Below, piece by piece: positions 1 through 8,773 of a stretch of DNA of 64,000 nucleotides (within the stretch, counting starts at the first letter, position 1; every line of letters begins with the position of its first letter). The stretch is taken from contig NZ_JAHLME010000007.1 of NCBI RefSeq assembly GCF_018919395.1, positions 1 through 64,000 of the forward strand, in the 5' to 3' direction. The notes beneath the pieces are model-generated. The model searched no databases and was not told the DNA's origin. It was given only the letters and a program-made list of their open reading frames with translations. This DNA comes from Geomonas azotofigens (GTDB taxonomy: Bacteria > Desulfobacterota > Desulfuromonadia > Geobacterales > Geobacteraceae). Both the position numbers and the translations under genes were made by a program.

Positions 1-2
1 TT

Positions 3-120
<118 letters not shown>

Positions 121-134
121 ATTTAATTGAAAAA

Positions 135-166
135 GCCCCGTCTGGTTCGTCCAGACGGGGCTTTTT
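135..166 (+). terminator. Rho-independent terminator of the rRNA operon
   Basis: An 11-bp GC-rich perfect stem (GCCCCGTCTGG / CCAGACGGGGC) with a 5-base loop is followed by five T. It lies just after the 5S gene. A run of A before the stem makes it potentially bidirectional. Confidence 0.9.
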
Positions 167-373
167 CGCGTTCCGGTTCTGGCTTACACGCTCCTCCGAG
201 CAGTTCAGCTCTCCTTGCTCCAGACCTATCCACGGTTCCCGCCTTCTCTCCACCTGTTCATGTCGCTACGTCAAAGCGTACAACCCCGCCAGTTGGGGTG
301 TTATACCTATTGGATTGACAGCTATCGACTTTTAATGTACTAATTGGCATATTTGAATGCGATCGGGGCTTCT

Positions 374-2065
374 ATGTTTTTCCGGAAATACCTTTCTTCA
401 CTTCGCAGCACCTACATATTCATGGTTTGCTTCGGCCTGCTCATGGGGCTGGTCTTCCCGTTCTATTCCTGGCTCTTCTTCGGGGCGAAGGCCTTCGCCC
501 CGCTGTATGCCCTCGGCTGCCTGGCCGCGGGATTCATCGTCGGCACATTCTGCTACCAGATCATCAAGGAAGCGCTCAGACTTTACGTGGAACAGCAGCT
601 GAAAATCCTGGGGAGGATCACCGGTGAAACCGCCTCCCCAGCCGTTTCGGGCAAGGCCGACGAACTGCAGCAACTGATGGAGTGCAACGAAGCCTTGATG
701 AACCGCGTCTTGGTGATGGTGGAAAATGTCTCCAAACTTGCCGCCGATATCTCCAGCAGGCACGGCTGTCTCACCGCTGACTTCAGTAAGACCGTTCACA
801 ATAACGAGCGACAAGCGGCCAGGGAACAGGAGACAATGGCCGCGGTCGATGACATGAACGCCTTTTTCCGTGACCTGCTCAAAGAGATAGAGGACATTGC
901 CGTACGTACCGACGAGCGGGCCTCCATCTCCACCCAAATGAGCGCCGCCACCGACGCCATCGCCCTCAGCATCCAGGAGTACTCCGCCTCGGTCATGGAG
1001 ACCTCCGCCTCCATCGAGGAAATGGCTGTCAGCATCAAGGGGACGGCATCGAACATCGAGGCCCTCACCAACTCCACGGAACAAACCTACAATTCCATCC
1101 TTACCATCGGCCATTCCATAGTCGACATCCGCGACAACGCCCGCCGCACCTCCGACTGTTCAGACAAGGTCCGCGTCCAGGCCGTGGAAGGGATGGAGGC
1201 CATGGCGGCAACCATCGCCTCCATGACCGCGATAGAGGAGCACAGCGACCGCTCCGTCGACGCCATCAACCGGCTGTCGCAACATTCCCTGCGCGTCGGC
1301 GAGTTCCTGGACGTCATCAAGGAGGTCGTCGCCCAGACCAATCTCCTTTCGCTGAACGCTTCCATCATCGCCGCGCAGGCGGGAGAGCGGGGCAAGGCCT
1401 TCGCCGTCGTTGCCGAAGAGGTACGCGCCCTCGCCAAGAGAACGTCGGCCTCCACGGACGAGATCGAGGAATTGGTCGCCAACATCCAGAAAGAGACCGC
1501 CGCCGCCGAGACCGCCGCCCGTTTGGGCAAGGAGAAGGTCGCTGAAGGGGTTACCGTCTCGGAGAAGGCGGACGAGGCGTTGCACAGGATCGAGGAGAGC
1601 GCGGCCGAGGCGTCACGCATGGTACAGCAAATAGCCGCCGCCACCGACGAGCAGGCCTCGGGGAGCAAGCTGATCACCGAGGAGGCGGAGAAAAACCTCA
1701 CCCGCGTCAAACAGTTCAGCCGTGCCATCCAGGAAGAGGAGACCGGGGCCCAACTCATCGTGCGCAGCCTGGAGCGCATGCGCGCCCTCTCGACGAAGAT
1801 AACGCGCTCTACCGACGAGCAGGTTCGCGGCAACCGTCTCTACATGCAGAGCGTCCAGGAAGACAACGACAAGGTGAAACGATTGAAGGAAACCTGCATG
1901 GAACAGATTGCGATCGGTGACGTGCTGCGCAACGACGTGGCAGAGGTCGATCGACTGATCCAGGGGACCGCCCAGGAGGCGAAGAAGATGCTGTGCGAGA
2001 TCGAGACCATCAACGAACTGATCGGATCCATGCACAGGGAGATGGAATCCTTCCGAAAGCTGTAA
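374..2065 (+). CDS. Methyl-accepting chemotaxis protein without a periplasmic domain
   Basis: A 563-residue chemoreceptor-like signalling protein. Two membrane helices lie close together near the N-terminus (about residues 12-35 and 43-66), so there is almost no periplasmic sensing loop and the input is probably membrane-borne or cytoplasmic. The rest is a long coiled coil with the highly conserved MCP signalling tip ([17 protein letters not shown], then [18 protein letters not shown]) around residues 320-365, which binds CheA and CheW. The region after it is also helical and Ala/Glu rich. ATG 374 places the first helix correctly; an in-frame TTG at 344 is a weaker alternative. No che genes are adjacent, so it is an orphan receptor that may feed any of the several Che-like pathways typical of Geobacter. 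Confidence 0.9.
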   Translation: MFFRKYLSSLRSTYIFMVCFGLLMGLVFPFYSWLFFGAKAFAPLYALGCLAAGFIVGTFCYQIIKEALRLYVEQQLKILGRITGETASPAVSGKADELQQLMECNEALMNRVLVMVENVSKLAADISSRHGCLTADFSKTVHNNERQAAREQETMAAVDDMNAFFRDLLKEIEDIAVRTDERASISTQMSAATDAIALSIQEYSASVMETSASIEEMAVSIKGTASNIEALTNSTEQTYNSILTIGHSIVDIRDNARRTSDCSDKVRVQAVEGMEAMAATIASMTAIEEHSDRSVDAINRLSQHSLRVGEFLDVIKEVVAQTNLLSLNASIIAAQAGERGKAFAVVAEEVRALAKRTSASTDEIEELVANIQKETAAAETAARLGKEKVAEGVTVSEKADEALHRIEESAAEASRMVQQIAAATDEQASGSKLITEEAEKNLTRVKQFSRAIQEEETGAQLIVRSLERMRALSTKITRSTDEQVRGNRLYMQSVQEDNDKVKRLKETCMEQIAIGDVLRNDVAEVDRLIQGTAQEAKKMLCEIETINELIGSMHREMESFRKL

Positions 2066-2087
2066 CATCACCCCCCTTCAAGCTGCA

Positions 2088-2119
2088 GCCCCGTCGGTTT
2101 TACCGACGGGGCTTTTTTT
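2088..2119 (+). terminator. Rho-independent terminator after the chemoreceptor gene
   Basis: The stem GCCCCGTCGGT / ACCGACGGGGC with a 3-base loop is followed by seven T, 22 bases after the stop codon. Confidence 0.9.
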
Positions 2120-2292
2120 ATGGCCGAAACGCCGGAGACCGCAGCCCGCAAGGCCGCTCCTTGACATTGGAAGCAGGGTGGTTAGATTATGACTTGTTAA
2201 TTTCGCCGACGTTTTGCCGTTGTCTGTCGGCAGGAAACGCACCCCAAAAACAAGCGGGCAGACGCCCTGGTCATAACGTTATGGGAGGCGGA

Positions 2293-3942
2293 ATGAAAAG
2301 CTTTCCTGGATTCGCTCCTGTCTATTCGCTTGCAGTCGCTATCGTGGGTCTGGTTATGGTAGCGCCGGGACTGTCGCTGGCCATGACAGAACCAGTCGCC
2401 GTCTCTGGCCAAGGTCTCAGCTCATCCACCTCATCGCCGGCCCTGGAAGGGTTGAGCCGGCTCGCCACGCTGGAAGGCCCCTCTCTATATAACTGGAAGA
2501 ACACCAGGAGCCGCTCCGGCTATAACGTCGCACAAGCTGACCCCGCTCCACAGCTTTACCCCGGCAGCGAACCGCGACGTGCCCTTTCCTGGGAAACGGG
2601 TGAAGGTAAAAGCTACCTGATACCCGCGCTCGAGATCCCCGCTTTCATCGTTTTGCTCAACGCCTTCGACAGGGTCGCGCTGCATGATAAAAAGACCGAC
2701 GAGGGGAAGAGAACCTACGCGACCAACCCGTCCACTTTCTGGCACCAGTTGACGCACCAGGACTGGACCTTCGACCAGGATACCTTCAAGGTGAACCAGT
2801 TCGGGCACCCGTACGAAGGCGCTACCATGTACGGACTGGCGCGCTCCGCGGGCTTGAACTTCTGGCAATCCCTGGTGTACAGCAACGCCGGAAGTTTCCT
2901 TTGGGAAATGGCCGGCGAGAACTCGCGCCCCTCGACCAACGACCTCATCACGACCGGCAACGCCGGTGCGCTCCTGGGAGAGGCCCTGTTCCGGATGGCT
3001 GACCTGGTCCTGGAAGAGGGGGGGGCGAAGCCGTCCTTCGGATACCGGGTCGCCGCCGCGGCAATCTCGCCACCGACGGCGGTGAACCGTGCCCTCTTCG
3101 GCAAGCGGTTCGATACCGTCTTCCCGAGCCACAGCCCGGCGACCCTTTGGCTGTGCAGGGGCGGCTTCAGCCTCGACGTTCACTCAAAAAACCTCAGCGC
3201 CCCGGTCAAGGAACCCAGCCAGGACAGCATCGGTATCTTCGAGTTTTCCATGGCCTACGGGCTCCCCGGCAAGCCGGGGTACAGCTACAACCGTCCGCTG
3301 GACTACTTCAATTTCGAGATCTCGACCAGGGCCCGGGAACACAACCTGGTCGATACCCTTACCATCAGGGGGCTACTGAAGGGGACGCGCTACGAGCTTG
3401 GTCGGGACTATCGCGGCATATGGGGACTCTACGGCAGCTACGATTACATATCCCCTTACGTGTTCAGGGTCTCGAGCACGGCCCTCTCCCTGGGGACCAC
3501 CGGACAGTACTGGATTGGCCCCGGCGTAGCGGCCCAGGGCTCGCTCCTGGGCGGGGTAGGTTTCGGCGCCACCGGGCTCGAGTCCGATGTGGCGGAGGAG
3601 CGAGGCTATCACTACGGCGTGACACCGCAGGTGCTACTGGCGATGAACTTTCTCTTTGGCGAGAGAGCGATGGTGGATCTGACCGGTCGCTGGTACTATG
3701 TCAGCAGCTTGGGTCCCGATCATGATGGTTCCGAGAGTGTCTTCAGAGGCCATGGCGCCTTGACTATAAGAATCCACGGCAGCCATGCGATTGGCATTCA
3801 ATATTCCGAGTCGATACGGAACACGAACTATGTTAATATTCCTAACAAGTACCGGGCTGAAGGGACCATAAGCCTCGTCTATACCTTCGTTAGTGACAGG
3901 GCATTCGGCGCGGTGGAATGGAGAGATCCTACCGAGCGCTGA
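2293..3942 (+). CDS. DUF3943 family envelope protein
   Basis: A 549-residue exported protein. ATG 2293 is chosen because GGGAGG lies 5-6 bases upstream and a signal peptide follows at once (hydrophobic residues 9-25, Ala-rich cleavage region). Residues about 145-240 contain the block typical of DUF3943: FWHQLTHQDWTFDQDTF, NQFGHPYEGATMYGLARS, GLNFWQSLVYSNAGSFLWE and a GALLGEALFRMAD helix. The C-terminal 250 residues alternate aromatic and polar residues, as expected for outer-membrane beta strands. DUF3943 proteins have no established biochemical role; a part in the outer membrane or in lipid handling is inference. The M48 lipoprotein gene starts 43 bases downstream, so the two may be co-transcribed and act together in envelope upkeep. 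Confidence 0.8.
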   Translation: MKSFPGFAPVYSLAVAIVGLVMVAPGLSLAMTEPVAVSGQGLSSSTSSPALEGLSRLATLEGPSLYNWKNTRSRSGYNVAQADPAPQLYPGSEPRRALSWETGEGKSYLIPALEIPAFIVLLNAFDRVALHDKKTDEGKRTYATNPSTFWHQLTHQDWTFDQDTFKVNQFGHPYEGATMYGLARSAGLNFWQSLVYSNAGSFLWEMAGENSRPSTNDLITTGNAGALLGEALFRMADLVLEEGGAKPSFGYRVAAAAISPPTAVNRALFGKRFDTVFPSHSPATLWLCRGGFSLDVHSKNLSAPVKEPSQDSIGIFEFSMAYGLPGKPGYSYNRPLDYFNFEISTRAREHNLVDTLTIRGLLKGTRYELGRDYRGIWGLYGSYDYISPYVFRVSSTALSLGTTGQYWIGPGVAAQGSLLGGVGFGATGLESDVAEERGYHYGVTPQVLLAMNFLFGERAMVDLTGRWYYVSSLGPDHDGSESVFRGHGALTIRIHGSHAIGIQYSESIRNTNYVNIPNKYRAEGTISLVYTFVSDRAFGAVEWRDPTER

Positions 3943-3985
3943 TTCCTGCCATCCTTAAACAATCTGCTGATTCGGAGGCGTGCAT

Positions 3986-4792
3986 ATGAAGTGTCTGAAA
4001 GGGCTTTTCCTGCCCATCCTGTTGAGTCTTTCCCTCATCTCCGGCTGCGCCGTGAACAAGTCTTCGGTGGGGGGCTTCAACCTGATCTCGGTTGCGGAGG
4101 AAAAGCAACTGGGGGACAAGTTCGCGGTGGAGGTCGAGAAGCAGCACCAGGTGGTGAGGGACCCGGAGGTGCAGGCCTACATCGAGGGGGTGGGGAGGAA
4201 ACTCCTGACCGGGGTCCGCAAGCAGGATTTCCCGTTCACCTTCCAGGTGGTGAAGGATGACAGCATCAACGCCTTCGCCATTCCCGGCGGGCACACCTAT
4301 GTGAACACCGGCCTGATCAAGGCGGCGGCCAGCGAGACGGAGCTCGCGGCGGTCATGGCGCACGAGATGAACCACGTGGTGGCCCGGCACTCCACCCGGC
4401 AGATGACGCAGCAATACGGGTACAGCCTCATCGTCAGCCTGCTGCTCGGCGGCCAGGGGGGAGAGCTTTCCAAGATGGCGGCCGACCTCTTCGGCAAGGC
4501 GGGCGGCATGTACTACAGCCGCGAGATGGAAAGCCAGGCCGATTACCTCGGCGTGGAAACCATGTACAAGGCGGGCTACAACCCGCAGGGGATGGTCAGC
4601 TTCTTCAAGAAGCTCGACGCCACCGAGGAGCGGCAGCCCGGGAAGATCGCCAAGTACTTCTCCTCCCATCCGGAGACGGTGGACAGGATCAAGGATATCC
4701 AGCAGGAAATCTCTACGTTGCCGGAGAAGAGCTGGCTTCCCGACTCGACGCCGGAGTTCGCCCGGGTGAAGGCCAAGGTGAAGAACCTCTAG
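3986..4792 (+). CDS. M48 family metalloprotease lipoprotein
   Basis: A 268-residue zinc protease. The N-terminus is a lipoprotein signal with lipobox LISGC, so the mature protein should be lipid-anchored in the periplasm. The zinc motif HEMNH (HExxH) lies near residue 122 and the third ligand is probably the Glu in SREMESQADYLG, about 55 residues later; both are typical of the BepA/LoiP/YcaL group of envelope quality-control proteases. ATG 3986 has GGAGG seven bases upstream; an in-frame GTG at 3980 would be too close to it. The gene follows the DUF3943 gene and may share its transcript. The specific substrate cannot be read from the sequence, but misassembled outer-membrane proteins are the usual targets in this family. 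Confidence 0.9.
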   Translation: MKCLKGLFLPILLSLSLISGCAVNKSSVGGFNLISVAEEKQLGDKFAVEVEKQHQVVRDPEVQAYIEGVGRKLLTGVRKQDFPFTFQVVKDDSINAFAIPGGHTYVNTGLIKAAASETELAAVMAHEMNHVVARHSTRQMTQQYGYSLIVSLLLGGQGGELSKMAADLFGKAGGMYYSREMESQADYLGVETMYKAGYNPQGMVSFFKKLDATEERQPGKIAKYFSSHPETVDRIKDIQQEISTLPEKSWLPDSTPEFARVKAKVKNL

Positions 4793-4834
4793 ATCGGCAT
4801 CCCTTGAGACACCGGCAGTGACGACACCCTCGAA

Positions 4835-4871
4835 TCCCCTGCGAAAAAGCGCAGGGGAATTTCTTTATTTT
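4835..4871 (+). terminator. Probable terminator between the M48 and pepD genes
   Basis: The perfect 9-bp stem TCCCCTGCG / CGCAGGGGA with a 6-base loop is followed by a T-rich run. It ends only about ten bases before the pepD start codon, so the pepD promoter would have to overlap it, or it acts as a partial attenuator. Confidence 0.65.
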
Positions 4872-4880
4872 GGAGCCGAC

Positions 4881-6335
4881 ATGACTGACGCGATTCGTGG
4901 CTTGGAACCCCGGACTTTTTGGAACTGCTTCGCCGCAATTTCCGCCATTCCCCGTCCCTCGGGACACGAGGAGCGCATCGGGGAGTATATCCTCGGTCGT
5001 GCCAAAGAGCTGGGCCTGGAGCGGGCCAGGGATGACAGCGGCAACATCGTGGTGAAGCTCCCGGCGACACCGGGGAAGGAGCGGGTGAGCAGCATCTGCC
5101 TGCAGTCCCACCTGGACATGGTTTGCGAGAAGAACGCCGACAAGGTGCACGATTTCCTCAACGATCCCATAGAACTGGTGCGCAAGGGGGAGGTGCTGAC
5201 GGCGAACGGAACCACCCTGGGCGCCGACAACGGCATCGGCGTGGCCACCTCGCTGGCGATCATGGAGGACCAGGCGGTGGAGCACGGTCCGCTGGAGCTG
5301 CTGTTCACGGTCGAGGAGGAGACCGGACTGGCGGGGGCCAAGAACCTCTCCCCGGCGCTCGTGTCGAGCAGGTCCCTGCTGAACCTCGACTCCGAGGAGG
5401 AGGGTGCCCTCTACATCGGTTGTGCCGGCGGCAAGGACACCGTGGGGAGATGGCCGCTGGTGCGGGAAGAGGCGCCTTCCGGCTGGGTCCCCCTGCGGCT
5501 CACGGTGAAGGGGCTCAAGGGAGGGCACTCCGGCCTTGAGATCGACAAGGGGCTGGGCAACGCCATCAAGCTCGTAAACAGGGCTCTCATGGCGCTCACG
5601 GGTCTCGGCGCGAGAGTGGCATCCATCGACGGCGGCAACATGAGAAACGCCATCCCCAGGGAGTGCGGCGCCACCATTCTCATGGCGCCGGAGCGGGTGG
5701 CGAAGGCGGAACCGGTGGTGGCGGAACTGGGCGCGACCTTCCTTGCCGAGCTGCCGACGATAGATCCGGGGGTGCGACTCACCCTGGAGCCGTGCGAGGC
5801 GGGGGCGACGACGGTGCTGGAACCGCGGCTGCAGCGGCAGGTGCTGAAAACCATCGCCGCGCTTCCCAGCGGCGTGCAGCGCATGAGCGTCGAGATTGCC
5901 GGGCTGGTCGAGACTTCCACCAACGTGTCGGTGATCCACACCGAGGGGGACGAGCTGGTCCTCATCACCAGTCAGCGCAGTTCCAGCGCCTCGCGGCTGA
6001 CCGAGGTGGTCGAGACGGTCCTGTCCATCCTGGAGCTCGGTGGCGCCGCGGTCGAGGTGAGCGAGGGGTATCCGGGGTGGCAGCCCAACATCGATTCGCC
6101 CCTGTTGCAGCTGGCGCGCAGGTGCTACCGGGATCTGTACCAGCAAGAGCCCGAGGTGAAGGCGATCCATGCGGGACTGGAATGCGGCATCATAGGAGAG
6201 CGGATTCCCGGGATGGACATGGTTTCTTTGGGACCGAACATGGAGAAGGTGCACTCGCCGGATGAACGGGTCTACATCGAGAGCGTGGCCAGGTACTGGA
6301 GCTTCGTGCTGCAGATATTGAAAAGCGCCGAGTAG
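4881..6335 (+). CDS. pepD: Aminoacyl-histidine dipeptidase (cytosol non-specific dipeptidase)
   Basis: A 484-residue M20-family metallopeptidase, close to the usual PepD length of about 485. It hydrolyses unblocked dipeptides such as Xaa-His in the cytoplasm. Visible marks are the first zinc-site motif SHLDMV, the bridging Asp in LGADNGIG, the catalytic Glu pair in TVEEETGLAGA, and the insertion domain with GLKGGHSGLEIDKG. The C-terminal metal-ligand region HAGLECGIIGERIPGMDMVS is typical of the family. ATG 4881 is preceded by GGAG at a suitable distance; earlier in-frame codons lie inside the upstream hairpin. The gene stands alone. Nothing unusual is seen. Confidence 0.95.
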   Translation: MTDAIRGLEPRTFWNCFAAISAIPRPSGHEERIGEYILGRAKELGLERARDDSGNIVVKLPATPGKERVSSICLQSHLDMVCEKNADKVHDFLNDPIELVRKGEVLTANGTTLGADNGIGVATSLAIMEDQAVEHGPLELLFTVEEETGLAGAKNLSPALVSSRSLLNLDSEEEGALYIGCAGGKDTVGRWPLVREEAPSGWVPLRLTVKGLKGGHSGLEIDKGLGNAIKLVNRALMALTGLGARVASIDGGNMRNAIPRECGATILMAPERVAKAEPVVAELGATFLAELPTIDPGVRLTLEPCEAGATTVLEPRLQRQVLKTIAALPSGVQRMSVEIAGLVETSTNVSVIHTEGDELVLITSQRSSSASRLTEVVETVLSILELGGAAVEVSEGYPGWQPNIDSPLLQLARRCYRDLYQQEPEVKAIHAGLECGIIGERIPGMDMVSLGPNMEKVHSPDERVYIESVARYWSFVLQILKSAE

Positions 6336-6347
6336 GGGCGGCTACCG

Positions 6348-6590
6348 CTACTCCTGCAGGTCGCACAAGAAACGGACCACCAGGGGGACGATGGCGTTGG
6401 TGCCGCAGATGGTGACCCGCTGCGTCATCTCCTTGCACCTTTGCCCCACGCGGCATTGCAGCGAGATGTCGTGCAGGCCGGCGCAGCACCGGAACACCCG
6501 TTGCGTTTCGCCGTCCTTGTTCTCGCCCTGGTAGATCCCGTCGACCGAGACGCTTCCCCTGCGCTGGCAGCAAACCGTGAAGTATTCCAT
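6348..6590 (-). CDS. Small cysteine-rich protein, unknown function
   Basis: An 80-residue protein with six Cys residues (TVCCQRRG, RCCAG, LQCRVG, QRCKEM, TICGTN, FLCDLQE), no signal peptide and no recognised fold. The Cys spacing might bind a metal, but no classic zinc-ribbon pair is clear. ATG 6590 is preferred because GGAG lies five bases upstream; a GTG at 6596 overlaps that site. It is convergent with pepD, 12 bases from its stop. Coding use fits the local GC-rich pattern, which supports a real gene; function is not recognised. Confidence 0.6.
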   Translation of the reverse strand: MEYFTVCCQRRGSVSVDGIYQGENKDGETQRVFRCCAGLHDISLQCRVGQRCKEMTQRVTICGTNAIVPLVVRFLCDLQE

Positions 6591-6694
6591 GGTCACTCCG
6601 CTGAGGCTCCGTTTGGTGAGAAAAAGCTAAGGATCAAGTATGGCCCGCCGAGCCGAGAGCGCAAGGGGAGGGAATAGGGCGTGGGACGCGGAGT

Positions 6695-6771
6695 GATGCC
6701 GGAGCGATGCCGGAGCGATGCCGGAGCGATGCCGGAGCGATGCCGGAGCGATGCCGGAGCGATGCCGGGCC
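6695..6771. repeat. Tandem repeat, 11-bp unit GATGCCGGAGC
   Basis: Six perfect contiguous copies of GATGCCGGAGC are followed by one decayed copy (GATGCCGGGCC) that runs into further GCCGGG sequence. The array lies just downstream of the minus-strand radical SAM gene. The 11-bp period is not a multiple of three and no gene crosses it, so copy number can vary freely. Confidence 0.95.
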
Positions 6772-6796
6772 GAGGCCGGGCTGGGCCGGGGAGAAC

Positions 6797-8473
6797 CTAC
6801 AGGACCTGTACCTGGAGACCCGCGCCGGGGGCTGAACGGTAGACGAAGGTGACCGAGGCGGGCTCTTCCCGCCAGGGGGTGCAGCGGTAATCCCTGGCGA
6901 AGGTGCGGCGGTAATAGCGGACCCGCTCGCCGGGTTTGGATTGCAGACGCGGAGGGGCGACCGGTTCAACCGGTCCAGGCCCGGGGGTGAAGAAGCCGGG
7001 CAGGTTGCCGCTGGGGTAGCCGGTCAGGCAAAGGTCGAAGCAGAGCGCGTCGCGCAGCCGCTCCAGTGCCTCGTCGTCCCTCCCGCGGGAGGCGAAGCGC
7101 CAAAGGGCTTCGAACAGCGAGGCGAGGGAAAGGTTGCCGGCGAAGAGTCCGGCGGAGTCGAAGAATTGTGCTGCTTCGTCGAAGATTTGCGACAGGGGAC
7201 GCTCGGCGGCGAAGACCCGCAGCGTCGTGGCGAACCTGCCGCTGTTGTAGACCAGGTCGAGAAGACGGCTGATCCCCTCGATGCGCCGGATCTCCTCGAA
7301 GCTGAGCCACGGGGTGCGCAGGATCTTGTAGGGCGCTGCCTCCGCGTAGGCGTACCCCTCCTTGCGCGCGATGCCCCGCATCGCCGTCCCCTTCAGGACC
7401 TTGAGCGGCTCGACCTGGATGTGGTCGGCATCGAGCGCGCAGAGTCCCTGCACCGAAGCCAGGAACCCCGGCAGCGATTCACCGGGCAGGCCCGCCACCA
7501 GGTCCAGGTGCACCGTGACCGCCGTCGCCGACTTGAGCCGCGCGACGTTGGCGTAGAGCTTATCCAGACTTGATTTGCGCTCCACCTTGGCCAGCGTCTC
7601 CTCCCCCCCCGACTGGACGCCGATCTCGAAACGGAACATCCCCGCCGGTACCTGCGCCAGCAGGTTCAGGTTCTCCTCCGTCAAAAGCTCCGCCGCTATC
7701 TCGAAATGAAACTTGCTGCCCCGGTTGTGCTCCAGGATGAAGCGCCAGATCTCGTTGGCGCGCCGGGCGTCGTAGTTGAAGGTGCGGTCGGCGAGCTTCA
7801 CGGTCTGCACCCCTGCCTCCATGAGCTGCGTGAGGTCCGCCTTGATCCTCGCCATGGAAAAGGAGCGGACGCCGCTCTCGATGGAGGACATGCAGAAGGC
7901 GCAGGAGAAAGGGCAGCCGCGCGAGGTCTCGTAGTACACCAGCGGCTTCTTGAGATCGACCAGTCTCGCCGCGAACGGCGAGGGAATGCGATCCAGGTCT
8001 GAGAGCGCCCCACGCTCGGGGTTGGCGATGACCTCCTCGCCCTCACGGTAGGTGATGCCGGCGATCTCCTCCAACGCCCCACCCTGGGACAAGGCTTGAA
8101 GCAACTCCCGGCAGCTCTCTTCCCCCTCGCCGCGCACGATGCAGTCGATGGCGCCGTTGCGCACCATCATCTCGAAGGAACCAAAGGAGACCTCCGGCCC
8201 GCCGAGGACGATGAAGGTGTTCGGGGCCAACTGCTTGAGATCCGATGCCAGCTTGAGGGTCAGCTCGGTGTTCCAGATGTAGCAGGAGAACATGACCACG
8301 TCCGCCCGCTCGGCGTAGAGCTTCGCCAGCAACTGGTCCGGCAGTTCGTTGACGGTGAGCTCGAGGATGCTCCAGTCGAGTTCCGGCAGGGTGGCGCAGG
8401 CGGAGGCGAGATAGGGGAGTGCCAGCGAGGCGTGGACGTACTTGGCGTGCAGGGTGGCGAGCAGGATCTTCAT
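6797..8473 (-). CDS. B12-binding-type radical SAM protein with DUF4080 C-terminus
   Basis: A 558-residue protein. Residues 1-140 form a Rossmann-like cobalamin-binding-type domain (MKILLATLHAKYVHASLALP, then VVMFSCYIWN and VLGGPEVSFG), though the classic DxHxxG cobalamin ligand is not seen. The radical SAM core begins near residue 175 with TSRGCPFSCAFCMSS, the CxxxCxxC motif that holds the 4Fe-4S cluster. The C-terminal 180 residues match the DUF4080 pattern found after such cores (LKVLKGTAMR, YRRTFARDYRCTPW). The substrate is unknown; relatives act as methyltransferases or oxidoreductases. ATG 8473 is chosen because this family starts with MKILL; the ribosome binding site is weak. The gene is unaccompanied. 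Confidence 0.85.
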   Translation of the reverse strand: MKILLATLHAKYVHASLALPYLASACATLPELDWSILELTVNELPDQLLAKLYAERADVVMFSCYIWNTELTLKLASDLKQLAPNTFIVLGGPEVSFGSFEMMVRNGAIDCIVRGEGEESCRELLQALSQGGALEEIAGITYREGEEVIANPERGALSDLDRIPSPFAARLVDLKKPLVYYETSRGCPFSCAFCMSSIESGVRSFSMARIKADLTQLMEAGVQTVKLADRTFNYDARRANEIWRFILEHNRGSKFHFEIAAELLTEENLNLLAQVPAGMFRFEIGVQSGGEETLAKVERKSSLDKLYANVARLKSATAVTVHLDLVAGLPGESLPGFLASVQGLCALDADHIQVEPLKVLKGTAMRGIARKEGYAYAEAAPYKILRTPWLSFEEIRRIEGISRLLDLVYNSGRFATTLRVFAAERPLSQIFDEAAQFFDSAGLFAGNLSLASLFEALWRFASRGRDDEALERLRDALCFDLCLTGYPSGNLPGFFTPGPGPVEPVAPPRLQSKPGERVRYYRRTFARDYRCTPWREEPASVTFVYRSAPGAGLQVQVL

Positions 8474-8610
8474 GGGCGGGGATTGTAGCCCATTAGCGGA
8501 GGTGTTGCCAGAAAAATGGTGGCTGGCGCGCCGCGGCGCCGGCAGCGGCTCGGGACGCATCCCTTGCCCGCGCCACCGTTTTTTGTTACTGTAAGCGGCT
8601 GCCGAATCAA

Positions 8611-8760
8611 AAACAAAACCATTGGCCACGGAGAAAATCTGAGGACTTCTGAGAAAGGCACAAAACGGAAGGCTTTGTTCATCGAAAGTCTTTGGTCCAG
8701 GTTCTATCCCGCTTGGTGCAGTTCTCAGATTTTCTCAGAAGTTCTCCGCGGCTAAAGGTT
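8611..8760. repeat. Intergenic inverted repeat, CCACGGAGAAAATCTGAG family
   Basis: The left arm (8611-8665) carries ATTGGCCACGGAGAAAATCT followed by GAGGACTTCTGAGAAAGGCA. The right arm (8721-8760) is roughly its reverse complement (CTCAGATTTTCTCAGAAG, then CTCCGCGGCTAAAGG). A related element with the same arms lies at 53640-53846. It fills the space between two divergent genes, next to the start of the radical SAM gene at 8774, so it may form part of that gene's leader RNA. Confidence 0.85.
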
Positions 8761-8773
8761 TCACAGGATAGAC

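Noticed and set aside
344-373. TTG start ten codons upstream for the chemoreceptor
   Set aside because: No ribosome binding site; ATG 374 gives a normal N-terminal membrane helix.
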